64,000 nt of DNA, taken from assembly GCF_024679095.1 (NCBI RefSeq), contig NC_066522.1, positions 11,941,253 through 12,005,252 on the forward strand. The letters are read 5' to 3'. Shown one piece after another: positions 36,701-48,480 of this stretch. The stretch's first letter is position 1, and the number at the start of each line of letters is the position of its first letter. This stretch comes from Eriocheir sinensis. Taxonomy: Eukaryota; Arthropoda; Malacostraca; Decapoda; Varunidae. A model generated the notes under the pieces. It had not been told where the DNA came from, searched no databases, and was given only the letters and a program-made list of their open reading frames with translations. The translations under genes were made by a program, and so were the position numbers.

Positions 36701-36860
36701 AGGGAAGAAGAGCTGACGGGGAAAAAAAAAAAAAGACCGGTTGAGTAGCGTAATCAAAACAGGCGACATATTTGGGAAGATCTGTTGAAGGAAAGAAGAT
36801 TCGTTTTATTTCTTCAAGTTTATTATTATTATAACATAACATTATTAACATCCTTGCAAG
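36701..36860. other. Short unique segment
   Basis: A-run at 36721-36735, then unassigned AT-rich sequence. Confidence 0.5.
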
Positions 36861-37400
36861 CATCCCAAAAATAATTCAGTACTGGTATATGGAGGGAAGG
36901 TTAGGGGAAAGGGAGAGGAGGGAGGCAGAGGAGGGGGGGGCTAGACAGGAAGGATAAGGTACTATATAGGTAGAGTGAAGGGGAGAGGGAGGGGAGGGAA
37001 GGGTAAGAGGGACATGAAGGAACACTGAGAAGGAGGAAGAAGAGAAGGAGGGAGAGAGGGAGAGACGGGAATAGGAAGAGGAGGAGGGAGAAGAGAACAG
37101 TAAGATGGAAGGGGAGAAAGAAAATGGACGAGAACACATAAGTGGAGAGGGTAAGAAGAACAGGGAATAGGAAGGGGAAAGAAGACAGCAACGAGGGAAG
37201 GAGGAGGAGAGGAAAAGAGGACAAGGAGGGGAAGGAAGAGAAAGGGAACAGAACTGAGGAGAAAGATGACAGCGAAGAGGAGGAGGAGGAGGGGAGAAGA
37301 GGGTGAGAGAAGGAAGGAGGAAGGGGAGACGACAGAACTAGGGAAATGAGGGGAGAGAGGACAGAGAGGGAGGGAGGAAAAAGAGGAGGGGGGGAGGGGG
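36861..37400. repeat. Purine-rich block
   Basis: GGAAGGGGAGAG words throughout. 37084-37210 is the second copy of the 35044-35172 segment, 2,040 bp away. Confidence 0.88.
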
Positions 37401-37466
37401 GTAAATCCTTGCACCTGAACCTGACCCCTTGCCTGTGTTTGCTTCGGATTACATGAGTCATTGTTT

Positions 37467-37536
<70 letters not shown>

Positions 37537-37586
37537 TTCTTTATTTTTACATTTTACATATTGCAATTGAATACATGTATGTCGAT

Positions 37587-37673
<87 letters not shown>

Positions 37674-37680
37674 AGCCGAC
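37401..37680. repeat. Two long (CT)n arrays
   Basis: (CT)n at 37468-37531 and 37590-37671, separated by a 58-bp AT-rich spacer. Confidence 0.98.
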
Positions 37681-37939
37681 AGAGAATATGAGGAAGGGAA
37701 AATAAAGGAAAAGTCACTCCAGACGAAAAACAACAAAACAAAACAACAAGATAAACACAAAAAGGACTGCCAAAGCTTCCTTCATCCCTCCGTTCCTCGT
37801 CGCTTGGCTTGGCTCGGGCACTCCCCCCTCCCCCCCCATCCCCTCCCTCTATCACACTCCGGTAGACAAAGGGAGGCGGTGGGACAGAGGAAGGGAAGGA
37901 GGAGAAGGAAAAGGAGGGAAGGATAGAGGCAGAACAACC

Positions 37940-37981
<42 letters not shown>

Positions 37982-38557
37982 AGGAAGGGTAGGTGTGATA
38001 GATAAAGGGAGAGGAACCAAGGAGAGGGAGGGATAGAGGAAGAGGAAGCAAGGAGGAGAGAGGGAGAGTTAAAGGGAAGGAGGGAGAGTAGGAGAGGAAG
38101 GGAAGGAGGAATAGAGGAACCAAGAAGAGAGGGAGGGAAAGAAAGGAGGAGGACGAGAGGGCGAGAGGAACACAGAGGCCGCATAACCAAACCACCACCA
38201 CCACCACCACCATCACCATCCCCCCTCGCCCCCTCCACCCTCTACCACCATATGACGGACAGGGTCGCCGGGAGGAAGAGGAGGAGGAGGAGGAGGAGGA
38301 GGAGGAGGGGCAGGGTGGCGGCAGGTTTATATTATGCGTGCTGGTGGGAGGGAGGGAAGGGTCTGGGGGGAAGGGTTGGAAGGGGAGGGAAGGGAGGGCA
38401 GGGAGGAGGGCGGAAGGTAAGGGAGGTTGTAAGCGGGGTAGGACAGGCCTTGGGTAGGAGGAGGAAAGGGAAAGCATTGGCCGTAACGATGGTGATGGGA
38501 AGGGTGTGAAGAAGCTCCTGTAATCCCCAAAACGCCTCTTCTTTTTCCATGATTTCC

Positions 38558-38588
<31 letters not shown>

Positions 38589-38600
38589 TTTATTTATTAT
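37681..38600. repeat. Purine block with (GA)n, (CCA)n, (GGA)n
   Basis: (GA)n at 37945-37978, a ~40-60-bp decayed repeat of GGGAGAGGAA(C)CAAGGA(G) near 38008-38145, (CCA)n at 38193-38212, (GGA)n at 38277-38308, G-rich sequence to 38510, and (TTTA)n at about 38571-38598. Confidence 0.88.
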
Positions 38601-38639
38601 TTTTTTTTTTTTTTTTTGTCTGTCGTATTGGCACCACAC

Positions 38640-40680
38640 TCCTTCCGCTCACCAAACCTGTTACTGTGTTCTTGAAGGTGTCTATCGTATTGGTACTACA
38701 CACCTGCTACTGTATTCTTGAAGGTGTCTATCGTATTGGTACTACACACCTGCTACTGTATTCTTGAAGGTGTCTATCGTATTGGTACTACACACCTGCT
38801 ACTGTATTCTTGAAGGTGTCTATCGTATTGGCACCACACACCTGCTATTTTATTTCTGAAGGTGTCTATCGTATTGGCACCACACACCTGCTATTTTATT
38901 CCTGAAGGTGTCTATCGTATTGGCACCACACACCTGCTATTTTATTCCTGAAGGTGTCTATCGTATTGGCACTATACGCGTGAGGACCCCCAAACCTTCT
39001 GTGTTCTTAAAGGTTTGTTGTATTGGCACACCTTAACCTAACCTAACCTAACCTCACGACAGCCAATCCTGATCATTTATTCCTGAATGTCTCTGTCGTA
39101 TTGCCACTCACTTACCCTAGAGCCCCCAAACCTTCTTCTGTGTTCTTAATGGTTCGTCGCATTGCCACAGCTTAACCTAACCTAACCTAACCTCACGACA
39201 GCCAATCCCGATCATTTATTCCTGAATGTCTCTAACTTATTGCCTCTCACTCACCCTAGAGCCCCCAAACCTTCTTCTGTGTTCTTGAAGGTGTATCGTT
39301 TTGGCACTACACATCTGCTACTGTATTCTTGAAGGTGTCTATCGTTTTGGCACTACACATCTGCTACTGTATTCTTGAAGGTGTCTATCGTTTTGGCACT
39401 ACACATCTGCTACTGTATTCTTGAAGGTGTCTATCGTTTTGGCACTACACATCTGCTACTGTGTTCTTGAAGGTGTCTATCGTTTTGGCACTACACATCT
39501 GCTACTGTATTTATGAAGGTGTCTATCGTATTGGCACCACACACCTGCTATTTTATTCTTGAAGGTGTCTTATCATTTTGGCACTACACATCTGCTACTG
39601 TATTCTTGAAGGTATCTATCGTATTGGCACCACACACCTGCTATTTTATTCCTGAAGGTGTCTATCGTATTGGCACTATACGCGTGAGGACCCCAAACCT
39701 TCTACTGTGTTCTTAAAGGTTCGTCGTATTGGCACAGCTTAACCTAACCTAACCTAACCTCACGGCAGCCAATCCTGATAATTTATTCCTGAATGTGTCT
39801 AACTTATTGCCACTCACTCGCCCTAGAGCCCCCAAACCTTCTTCTGTGATCTTAAAGGTTTGTTGTATTGGCACAGCTTAACCTAACCTAACCTAACCTC
39901 ACCTCACGACAGCCAATCCCGATCATTTATTCCTGAATCTCTCTGTCGTATTGCCACTCACTCACCCTAGAACCCCCAAACCTTCTTCTGTGTTCTTAAA
40001 GGTTTGTTGTATTGGCACAGCTAAACCTAACCTAACCTAACCTCACCTCACGACAGCCAATCCCGATCATTTATTCCTGAATCTCTCTGTCGTATTGCCA
40101 CTCACTCACCCTAGGGCCCCCAAACCTTCTTCTGTGTTCTTAAAGGTTTGTTGTATTGGCACAGCTTAACCTAACCTAACCTAACCTCACGACAGCCAAT
40201 CCCGATCATTTATTCCTGAATCTCTCTGTCGTATTGCCACTCACTCACCCTAGAACCCCCAGACCTTCTTCTGTGTTCTTAAAGGTTTGTTGTATTGGCA
40301 CAGCTAAACCTAACCTAACCTAACCTAACCTAACCTTACCTAACCTTACCTCACGACAGCCAATCCCGATCATTTATTCCTGAATCTCTCTGTCGTATTG
40401 CCACTCACTCACCCTAGAACCCCCAAACCTGTTGCTGTGTTCTGGCAAGTGTCTATCGTATTGGCACTAAAAACCTTATGCCCGCCAAACCTGTTACTTT
40501 ATTCTTCAAGAGGTCTGTCGTATTGGCACCACACACACCTGTTACGTTATTCTTGAAGGTGTGTGTCGTTTTGGCACTACTCGCTTTATGCCTGCCTTAG
40601 TACCTATCTCTTTATTCTTGAAGGTGTCTGTCGTATTGGCACTCACTCACCTCGCGACTGCCAAACCTTCATCTACTTTC
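38640..40680. repeat. Higher-order satellite of 46-bp and ~139-bp units
   Basis: 46-bp units with CTTGAAGGTGTCTATCGTAT occur at 38671, 38717, 38763, 38809 and on to about 38970, and again at about 39285-39660. Between and after them lie ~139-144-bp units with CTTAACCTAACC at 39032, 39171, 39738, 39877, 40021, 40165 and 40304. Each long unit has two diverged 46-mer-like modules (TCTTAAAGGTTTGTTGTATTGGCAC and TTCCTGAATCTCTCTGTCGTATTGCCAC, in pieces) plus a CCTAA block and CACGACAGCCAATCC(C/T)GATCA. 139 is close to three times 46. Units from 40430 are diverged. Confidence 0.95.
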
Positions 40681-40689
40681 ACGCGTCGT

Positions 40690-41165
40690 TGGTTGGCGAG
40701 TGAGAGTGAATGAGTGGGTGAGCGAGCGAGTGAGTGAATTAATGAGTGGGTGAGCGAGTGAGTGAGTGAGTGGGTGAGCGAGCGAGTGAGTGAATGAATG
40801 GGTGAGCGAGCGAGTGAGTGAGAGTGAGTGAATGAGTGGGTGAGCGAGCGAGTGAGTGAGTGAATGAGTGGGTGAGCGAGCGAGTGAGTGAGTAAGTGAA
40901 TGAGTGGGTGAGCGAGCGAGTGAGTGAGTGAATGAGTGGGTGAGCGAGCGAGTGAGTGAGTGAATGAGTGGGTGAGCGAGCGAGTGAGTGAGTGAATGAG
41001 TGGGTGAGCAAGCGAGCGAGTGAGTGAGTGAATGAGTGGGTGTGCGATTGAGTGAGTGAATGAGTGGGTGAGCGGGCGAGTGAGTGAGTGAATGAGTGGG
41101 TGAACGAGCGAGTGAGTGAGTGAGTGAATGAGTGGGTGAGCGAGCGAGTGAGTAAGTGAATGAGG
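40690..41165. repeat. 32-bp GTGA/GCGA/GAAT tetramer minisatellite
   Basis: Repeats of GAGTGGGTGAGCGAGCGA followed by GTGAGTGAGTGAAT, mostly 32 or 36 bp apart, about 14 copies. Built of tetramers, so several reverse frames remain open with Thr-His-Ser-Leu repeats. This is not a protein signal. Confidence 0.96.
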
Positions 41166-41510
41166 AGGTTAGTTCCGTGGCAAGCATTCTGGTATAGCGA
41201 AACGTCCTTCTTATTATCTTCACAACTTTCCCTGTTTTTTCACGCTTGTATATTGGTGAGAAAAGCTTGTGGTATGCATTAGAGACTTAGGAGATACCAA
41301 TGCATTATTCTTGATTAGCATTGCGTTGTAGTGGTATTATTTTCACCGGTATCGTTAACAGTACAGCGACTTTCTTCACGACAATAATTATGAGTGTGAG
41401 TGCATTGAGTCAGTACGTTTGGCTGGGTATCGTAAACAGCATATCAGCCTTCTCCACGCCTACAGAAGAGAGTGAGCGTTGAATCAAGACGTCTGGCTGA
41501 TAAAGATGGT
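41166..41510. other. Spacer with ~85-bp duplication
   Basis: GGTATCGT(T/A)AACAG..(T/C)A followed by TTCT(T/C)CACG occurs near 41349 and 41427, with TGAGTCAGTACGT and TGAATCAAGACGT following. Unassigned otherwise. Confidence 0.65.
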
Positions 41511-41950
41511 GTGGTGACAGGGTGGTGGTGGTTGTAGTGATGGTGATGATGTGGTGAGAGGGTGATGGGGTAGTGGTAGTGATGGTGTGGTGACTTGCTG
41601 GTTATAGAGAGGGAGGATGATAGGGATGATTGTGGTGATGGGGGCAGAAAGGTGATGATGGTAGTGGTGATGATAATGGTGTGGTGAGTGGGGATGGTGT
41701 GGTGACGTGCTGGTTATAGAGAGGGAGGGTGACAGGGATGATTGTGGTGATGGGGGCAAAAAGGTGATGATGGTAGTGGTGATGATAATGGTGTGGTGAG
41801 TGGGGATGGTGTGGTGACGTGCTGGTTATAGAGAGGGAGGGTGATAGGGATGATTGTGGTGATGGGGGACAAAAAGGTGATGACGGTAGTGGTGAGAATA
41901 GTGGTGTGGTGACGTGCTGGTTATATATAAAGAGCGTGATGGTGGTGGTT
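41511..41950. repeat. 112-bp GGT/GAT-rich minisatellite
   Basis: TGCTGGTTATA recurs at 41596, 41708, 41820 and 41915 (periods 112, 112 and 95). Units contain GAGAGGGAGG(G/A)TGA, GGATGATTGTGGTGATGGGG and GTAGTGGTGATGATAATGG. Confidence 0.95.
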
Positions 41951-42240
41951 ATGATGACGTGCTGTTGCTATGGGTGGTGCGTGGATGATAGTGGTGATGG
42001 GAAGCGGCGGTGGTGGTGGTGTCCTTGGAGCGTTTGTCATTGTTCCCAGGGGCATTGAGGACACGGTTGCTTTTTCTTTAGGGTTCTGCGTTATGGTGTT
42101 CTGTTCCTTAAAGGTCTTGCAAAAGGGCATGGTTCTATTGCGTATTGGTGATGGGTGTTATGTTATTGTGTTTGGCTGTGTTAGTTTGTTCCATAAGGTC
42201 TTCTCACTGGGCATGTTCTGTTTGTTGTTCGGTCTCGTCT
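41951..42240. other. Mixed spacer
   Basis: (GGT)n near 42008-42020, otherwise ordinary. GGTGTTCTGTTCC and GGCATGTTCTGTTTG belong to a weak ~120-bp duplication (TTCCTTAAAGGTCTTGC near 42106 against TTCCATAAGGTCTTCTC near 42189). Confidence 0.6.
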
Positions 42241-42772
42241 TCTTCTTCTTCTTCTTCTTCTCATTCGTCTACTGTTAATATTGCTGCTTTTTATCCTTTT
42301 AGTCTTCTTTTCTTCGTTGGTTCTTCGACTACTACAATTGTATACATATGATATTTCTTTTTCTCCCTCATTATGTTTTTATTTTACTAATCCAACTTGT
42401 CACTACTTCTTTATTCTTTATCTTCTTTTCATTTTTTGTTTTCTTCTTCACCTTCTTCTTTTTCTTCGTCTGCTATTAATACTACTTTTTTTTCTCCTCT
42501 TTGTCTTCTTCGTTGGTTCTTCGACTACTACAATTGTATATTTCATTTTTTTCCTCATTATGTCCTTTTTTTATTTGTCCAACTTCTGTTACTACTTCTT
42601 TATTCTTTCTTTTCTTTATTTTTTTTTCTTCGTCTACTATTAATACTTTTTTTTTTCCGTTGTCTCCTTTTCTTCGTTGGCTCTTCGACTACTGCAATTA
42701 TATATTTCTTTTTCTTCCTCATTATGTCCTTTTTTTACTAGTCCAACTTCTGTTACTACTTCTTTATTCTTC
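42241..42772. repeat. TTC-rich tandem repeat, ~165-195 bp
   Basis: CTTCGTTGG(T/C)TCTTCGACTACT recurs near 42312, 42507 and 42672. Each copy is followed by CAAT(T/A)GTATA-type sequence, CCTCATTATGT and TTACTACTTCTTTATTCTT. Confidence 0.9.
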
Positions 42773-43106
42773 TTTGTCTTCTATTCTTCTTTTTTCATAT
42801 TACTTCAGCTGCTACTATCTTTCATTCTCTTTTTCTTCTTCTTTTTCTTCTTCTTCGCATAATAAGACAACACACACAAAACAGGGCCACGAATCTTTGC
42901 CTCTGAAAAGAACTTAATGATGGAACAAGACACTAAAAATTTGTCTTCTATTCTTCTTTTTTCATATTACTTCAGCTGCTACTATCTTTCATTCTCTTTT
43001 TCTTCTTCTTTTTCTTCTTCTTCGCATAATAAGACAACACACACAAAACAGGGCCACGAATCTTTGCCTCTGAAAAGAACTTAATGATGGAACAAGACAC
43101 TAAAAA
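42773..43106. repeat. Perfect 167-bp tandem duplication
   Basis: Bases 42773-42939 and 42940-43106 appear identical by eye. The unit runs from TTTGTCTTCTATTCTTC through GCATAATAAGACAACACAC and ACAGGGCCACGAATC to GATGGAACAAGACACTAAAA. No mismatch was seen, unlike every other repeat here. Either a very recent duplication or an assembly artefact. Confidence 0.95.
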
Positions 43107-43282
43107 AAGGCATCGACATCGGGTTTTGAGGTGTGAAGCAAAGCAGAGACGCCGGAGACAGAGCTGAGTGTGAAAACAGAAAAAGAGAAAGAAAAAAAAG
43201 AAAAGAAAAAGAGAGGATGGAAGTAAACAAGAGGTGCCTAAAGTGGAAACAAATTGAAGTCGTTCCCGGAAAACAAAGGAAT

Positions 43283-43364
<82 letters not shown>

Positions 43365-43470
43365 AAGCTTCGGTCTTTACTACCCGGTAACACACACACA
43401 CACACACATACACACACACACACACATATACACACACGCAATAATTCCATCACCATTAACAAACACAACA
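43107..43470. repeat. A/G-rich spacer with (GA)36 and (CA)n
   Basis: A/G-rich to 43210, (GA)n at 43289-43361, interrupted (CA)n at 43391-43436. Confidence 0.93.
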
Positions 43471-43774
43471 GCGGGAGATGATGCACCCATGTATTTTTTC
43501 CCCCTGGTTAACCTTGCATGGGTGTGGTATTTGGCAAGTTATTTCATGTTTTTTTTTATCAAGCTTTAGGATTTCGTCGTGTTCCTTTGTAGACATTCGT
43601 TCGTACACACACACAAAAAAAGAGATAGAGAAATTATATGGTTTAATTATTATACCGTCGTTCTTTTATATACAACTTTCTCAGTGAATATCTATTTTAC
43701 TGACTGACTGGCTGACTGACCTACTGAGTGACTGACTGATCTATTTACAGGTTGGCTGGCTGGCTGACTAAACG

Positions 43775-43840
<66 letters not shown>
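43471..43840. repeat. Unique spacer, TGAC tetramers and (GT)32
   Basis: 43471-43695 unassigned with a T-run. CTGACTGACTGGCTGACTG words at 43698-43770, (GT)n at 43777-43840. Confidence 0.92.
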
Positions 43841-43842
<2 letters not shown>

Positions 43843-44250
43843 CTAACTATAACATATTGAAGAGCTTTTGAAAAGGACACTGAGGAACGTTATTTATTTA
43901 TTTGTTTTATTCTGGAGTGATACGTTCATTTTACCATTTTTCCTCCTCTCACTAGTCGGTTAGTGAGTCAGTGGGTCGGTCTGTGTCAGCCAGTCAGTCA
44001 GTCAGTCAGTCAGTCAGTAAGCTAGTCAGTCAAACCAGTCATTCATTCAGTCAGTCAGTCAGTCAATCATTGTCAGCTAGTCAGTCAAATTAGTCATTCA
44101 GTCAGTCAGTCAGTCATTCAGTCAGTCAGCCAGCTAGTCAGTCAAACCAGTCATTCATTCAGTCAGACCATTAATTCAGTCAGTCAGTCAGTCAGTCAAA
44201 TCATCCATACATTCAGTCAGTCAGTCGGCCAGTCAGCCAATCAACCAAAG
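43841..44250. repeat. (CAGT)n tetranucleotide array
   Basis: Imperfect (CAGT)n from about 43985 to 44234, with the longer words CAAACCAGTCATTCATTCAG recurring near 44031 and 44143 (~112-bp higher order). Confidence 0.95.
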
Positions 44251-44372
44251 TATATAATATTATCAAGTTCCATTCTGAACTTAACCTTTCATCAACAAAC
44301 CTTCACCTTTCGTTTACTCAAGGACAACCACGTCAAACCCAGTAATGATGTCCTTGGTGAAGCTCTACTGGT

Positions 44373-44410
<38 letters not shown>

Positions 44411-44527
44411 CTATTTGTGAGCAGTAGATTTCTCCAGGAAGAATAAAAGTAACATCAATCGTGTCAGGAAAAGCTATTTGTCTCTTTACTACACACCTGA
44501 CATAATGGTATTGCGTGAACACCTGTT

Positions 44528-44562
<35 letters not shown>

Positions 44563-44783
44563 ATTGTTTTCCTTACAAATGAGAGAGTATTTCAGAAAGA
44601 GGAAATAGTCGTTTTGCTTTGTTTTATGTTTTTTCTTTTTTTATTATTCTCTAAGCTCATTACGCGATAAAAAAATTAGCGGATCAAAAGCGTAATAAAA
44701 ATAATGGAAGGATAAATAAAAGAAAATGCGGTATGATGCAATAGGAACTGTGCATCTAACCTCTCTTCCTTTACTCTTCCGTG

Positions 44784-44820
<37 letters not shown>

Positions 44821-45035
44821 ACTACTTGGGTTCATCGTCATCATCACCATCATCACTATCAACTGGTCCATCGAGTCAAGACGGAAAATAATATACCCAC
44901 AAAACGGCCTCCCAACCCTTCATTGCACCATTTCCTTTGGTTATATATACGTCAGAGTTAGTCACATCCCTTCGTAGAAAACGGCTTAAAATATGTAACA
45001 AAAATGGATTAATACAACCGGCTGAAAAGAACGTT
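44251..45035. other. Mostly unique spacer with (GA)n and (GT)n
   Basis: (GA)n at 44377-44406 and 44531-44559, (GT)n at 44785-44818. The two GA arrays are each preceded by similar context, about 155 bp apart. No gene seen. Confidence 0.7.
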
Positions 45036-45039
45036 AAAA

Positions 45040-46530
45040 AACATTAGTATTACCCGTTAAAAGATCGTGAATTAGGAAGAGGAAGATTATATTGGTGTAT
45101 ATGAATTTTTTTTTTCTGAATGTGTTGAAAAGTGACTGAATAAACATCAAAGCGAAAAAAAAAGAAAGAAAAAAGATGATTAGAAGCCATGTTGAAGCGT
45201 TGTATCCGCCATGAACCAACATTAAGGAAGACTGAAAAGACAACGAAAGAATTAGAAAAAAAAACGTGTGTATATATTTTTCCTCTGAGCGTGTAGGGAA
45301 GAAACTCGGAATAATTATCAAGGCGAAAATGCATGAGAACAAAAAGTGATCTGTGTGTTTAAGCGTTCTGTCCTGCCAGTTAACAGTAAGGAAGACTAGA
45401 AAGAATTAGAAAGGCGTATGTATATATTTACTTTTCTTCTGACCGTGTTGGAAAGTAACTCGGATTAATTATCAAGGCGAAAAAGTATGAAAATAAAAAT
45501 GATGTATATAATCGTTCTGCCCCATCAATAAACCAACACTCGGATTAATTATCAAGGCGAAAAAGAATGAAAATAAAAATGATGTATATAATCGTTCTGC
45601 CCCATCAATAAACCAACACTCGGATTAATTATCAAGGCGAAAAAGTATGAAAATAAAAAGATGTATATAACCGTTCTGCCCCATCAATAAACCAACACTC
45701 GAATTAATTATCAAGGCGAAAAAGAATGAAAATAAAAAGATGTATATAACCGTTCTGCCCCATTAATAAACCAACACTCGGATTAATTATCAAGGCGAAA
45801 AAGAATGAAAATAAAAAGATGTATATAACCGTTTTGCCCTATCTATAAACCAACACTCGGATTAATTATCAAGGCGAAAAAGAATGAAAATAAAAAGATG
45901 TATATAACCGTTCTGCCCCATCAATAAACCAACACTCGGATTAATTATCAAGGCGAAAAAGAATGAAAATAAAAAGATGTATATAACCGTTCTGCCCCAT
46001 CAATAAACCAACACTCGGATTAATTATCAAGGCGAAAAAGAATGAAAATAAAAAGATGTATATAACCGTTCTGCCCCATCAATAAACACTCGGATTAATT
46101 ATCAAGGCGAAAAAGAATGAAAATAAAAAGATGTATATAACCGTTCTGCCCCATCAATAAACCAACACTCGGATTAATTATCAAGGCGAAAAAGAATGAA
46201 AATAAAAAGAAGTATATAACCGTTCTGCCCCATCAATAAACCAACACTCGGATTAATTATCATGGCGAAAAAGAATGAAAATAAAAAGATGTGTATAGTA
46301 ACCGTTTTGCCCTATCTATAAACCAGCACTATGGAAGACTAATAATACCACTCGTGAATTAAAAAGACGTGATGTACTATACTTATACACACTTATACCC
46401 ATACTTAGCTTTTGATAACCGTTCTGCCCCAACAATAAACCAACACTAAGGACTAAAAATACCACTCGTGAATTAAAAAGACGATCTAGATACTATACTT
46501 ATACATATTTATACCCATACTTAGCTTTAT
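45040..46530. repeat. 79-bp AT-rich satellite with longer flanking units
   Basis: CGGATTAATTATCAAGGCG recurs at 45461, 45541, 45621, 45700, 45779, 45858, 45937, 46016, 46091, 46170 and 46249, so about 11 copies at 79-80 bp (one 75-bp deletion copy at 46016-46090). Units also contain AAGATGTATATAACCGTTC and TGCCCCATCAATAAACCAAC. Upstream (45040-45460) the same words occur at ~158-bp spacing, and downstream (46300-46530) a 114-bp variant repeats CCACTCGTGAATTAAAAAGA. Confidence 0.97.
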
Positions 46531-46711
46531 CAAACACTTCGTAGTACAACAATATGCGACACGAGACTTAACAATCAAAAGGAGGGAAAAGTAAACACAG
46601 AATCGGTGCGTCGCTAAACATAAACAACCTTCTCGACTCTGCGTCATAAACCAACGCTAAAGGAAGAGAGGAGGACGGAAATCAATGCGACTAAAGCGTG
46701 AACTTGATGCC

Positions 46712-46769
<58 letters not shown>

Positions 46770-46835
46770 ACGAATATTACTATCTATGTATGAATGTTTA
46801 TTATATCAGCATCGTAAAAAAAAAAAAAAAACGGT
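46531..46835. other. Spacer with (GA)27
   Basis: Unassigned 46531-46712, then (GA)n at 46713-46766 and an A-run near 46817-46831. Confidence 0.85.
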
Positions 46836-46839
46836 GAAA

Positions 46840-48360
46840 TATCGAAAAATACAATGAAAAAAAAGTAAAATGAGAGACACAATGACAAGATGTAAATGAA
46901 TATATGCGCCTACTATGTATCTCTGTGTATGTATGTATGTATGTATGTATGTATGTATTGTCATAGCATCATAAATAAAAATAAAAAAAACGGTAGTGAA
47001 ATGTAATCAGAATCAATGCAAAAATACGAGGTCCGGAAAAGGTTAATGAGAGAGAAAGACAAGGTGTGAATTAATATTTGCACCTACTGTGGACCTTTGT
47101 ATGTGTGTATATTATGTCATTAAAAAAAAAAAATTAAATCAGCCCAAAAGTATGAATTGCGAAAAAAAAAGTTAATGAGAGAGAAAGACAAGGTGGAAAT
47201 GAACATATGGACCTGCTATGTACCTGTGTATGTGTATATATTATGTCATTAAAAAAAACTGAAATTAAATCAGCCCAAAAATATGAATTGCGAAAAAAAG
47301 TTAATGAGAGAAAAAGACAAGGTGTAAATGAACATATGCACCTGCTATGTACCTGTGTATGTGTGTATATTGTGTCATAAAAAAAACTGAAATTAAATCA
47401 GCCCCAAAAATATGAATTGCGAAAAAAAGTTAATGAGAGAAAAAGACAAGGTGGAAATGAACATATGCACCTGTTATGTACCTTTGTATGTGTGTATATT
47501 ATGTCATTAAAAAAAAAACAGTGAAATTAAATCAGACCAAAAATATGAATTGCGAAAAAAAAAGTTAATGAGAGAGAAACACAAGGTGGAAATGAACATA
47601 TGGACCTGTTATGTACCTTTGTATGTGTGTATATTATGTCATTAAAAAAAAAAACAATGAAATAAAATCAGCCCCAAAAATATGAGTTGCGGAAAAAAAA
47701 AATCATTAGAGAGAAAAAGACAAGGTGTAAATGAACATATGGACCTGCTGTTACCTGTGTGTGTTTGTTTATGTCGAAGCACACACAGAAAAAATTATAC
47801 CATAAATATATCAGTTGGGAAAAAAGTTCATTAGAAAGAAAAAGACAAGGTGTAAATGAACATATGCACCTGCTATGTTACCTGTGTGTGTTTGTATATG
47901 TCACAGCACACACACAAAAAAATAACGTTAATAAATCAGTTGTAAAAAAAAATTCATTAGAGAGAAAAAGACAAGGTTTAAATGATTATATGCACCTGCT
48001 ATGTTACCTGTGTGTGTTTGTATATATGTCACAGCACAAAAAAAAGAGATAACGTAAATAAATCAGTTGTAAAAAAAAGTTCATTAGAGAAAAAGACAAG
48101 GTGTGAGTGAATATTTGCACCTATGTATGTATGTATGTATGTATGTAAGTATATATTATGACACAGGATATTAAAAAAAAGTTAAATGAAATCAGTGCAA
48201 AAATACGAGTTGCCAAAAAAAAAAGGTAATGAAAGAGATAGCAAGATAAGGTTTGAATGAATATATGTACCTGTGTATGCATGTATATTGTCACAGCACC
48301 ATTAAAAAAAAACTATAAAAAAAAGCGGAAATGAAATCAGTGCAAAATTACGAGTCCCCC
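46840..48360. repeat. ~129-bp AT-rich satellite, about 11 copies
   Basis: GACAAGGTG(T/G)(A/G)AA(T) recurs at 47058, 47187, 47316, 47445, 47580, 47719, 47844, 47970 and 48095, with diverged copies near 46888 and 48243. Periods are 129, 129, 129, 135, 139, 125, 126 and 125. Units contain CATATG.ACCTGCTATGT, TGTGT(A)TAT(A)TTATGTCA and AAAAAGTTAATGAGAGA. (ATGT)n runs occur near 46930-46958 and 48123-48148. Length variation is mostly in A-runs. Confidence 0.96.
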
Positions 48361-48480
48361 CTTAAAAAAAAAGGGGGTGGGGGGGGGGGGACCCGTTAAG
48401 CGCGCGTAATACACCTGGTAATAAATTGTCCCACGGGTATAAATGTTATCTTGTTCATTATACTGTTTTCCCCTCGCGTT
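48361..48480 (+). other. A-run/G-run junction, possible G-quadruplex
   Basis: An A-run passes into GGGGGTGG and a run of 12 or more G near 48372-48391, then CCCGTTAAGCGCGCGTAAT. Short unassigned sequence follows. Confidence 0.6.

Noticed and set aside
35787..36748. Plus-strand open frames of 209-309 codons with apparent transmembrane stretches
   Set aside because: T/C-rich low-complexity sequence open in three frames; no recognisable family.
38640..40680. Regularly spaced repeats resembling a CRISPR array
   Set aside because: Units are contiguous without unique spacers, the window is eukaryotic, and no cas-like gene is present. The same reasoning applies to the 22-, 75-, 79- and 112-bp arrays.
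40669..41223. Minus-strand 184-codon frame with a THSLTHSLARSP-type repeat
   Set aside because: Direct product of a 32-bp tetramer minisatellite; a second reverse frame gives the same kind of peptide.
47759..48052. 97-codon plus-strand frame with a duplicated ~42-residue motif
   Set aside because: The duplication is that of the ~126-bp satellite unit (a multiple of three by chance in these copies); neighbouring copies are broken by A-run length changes.
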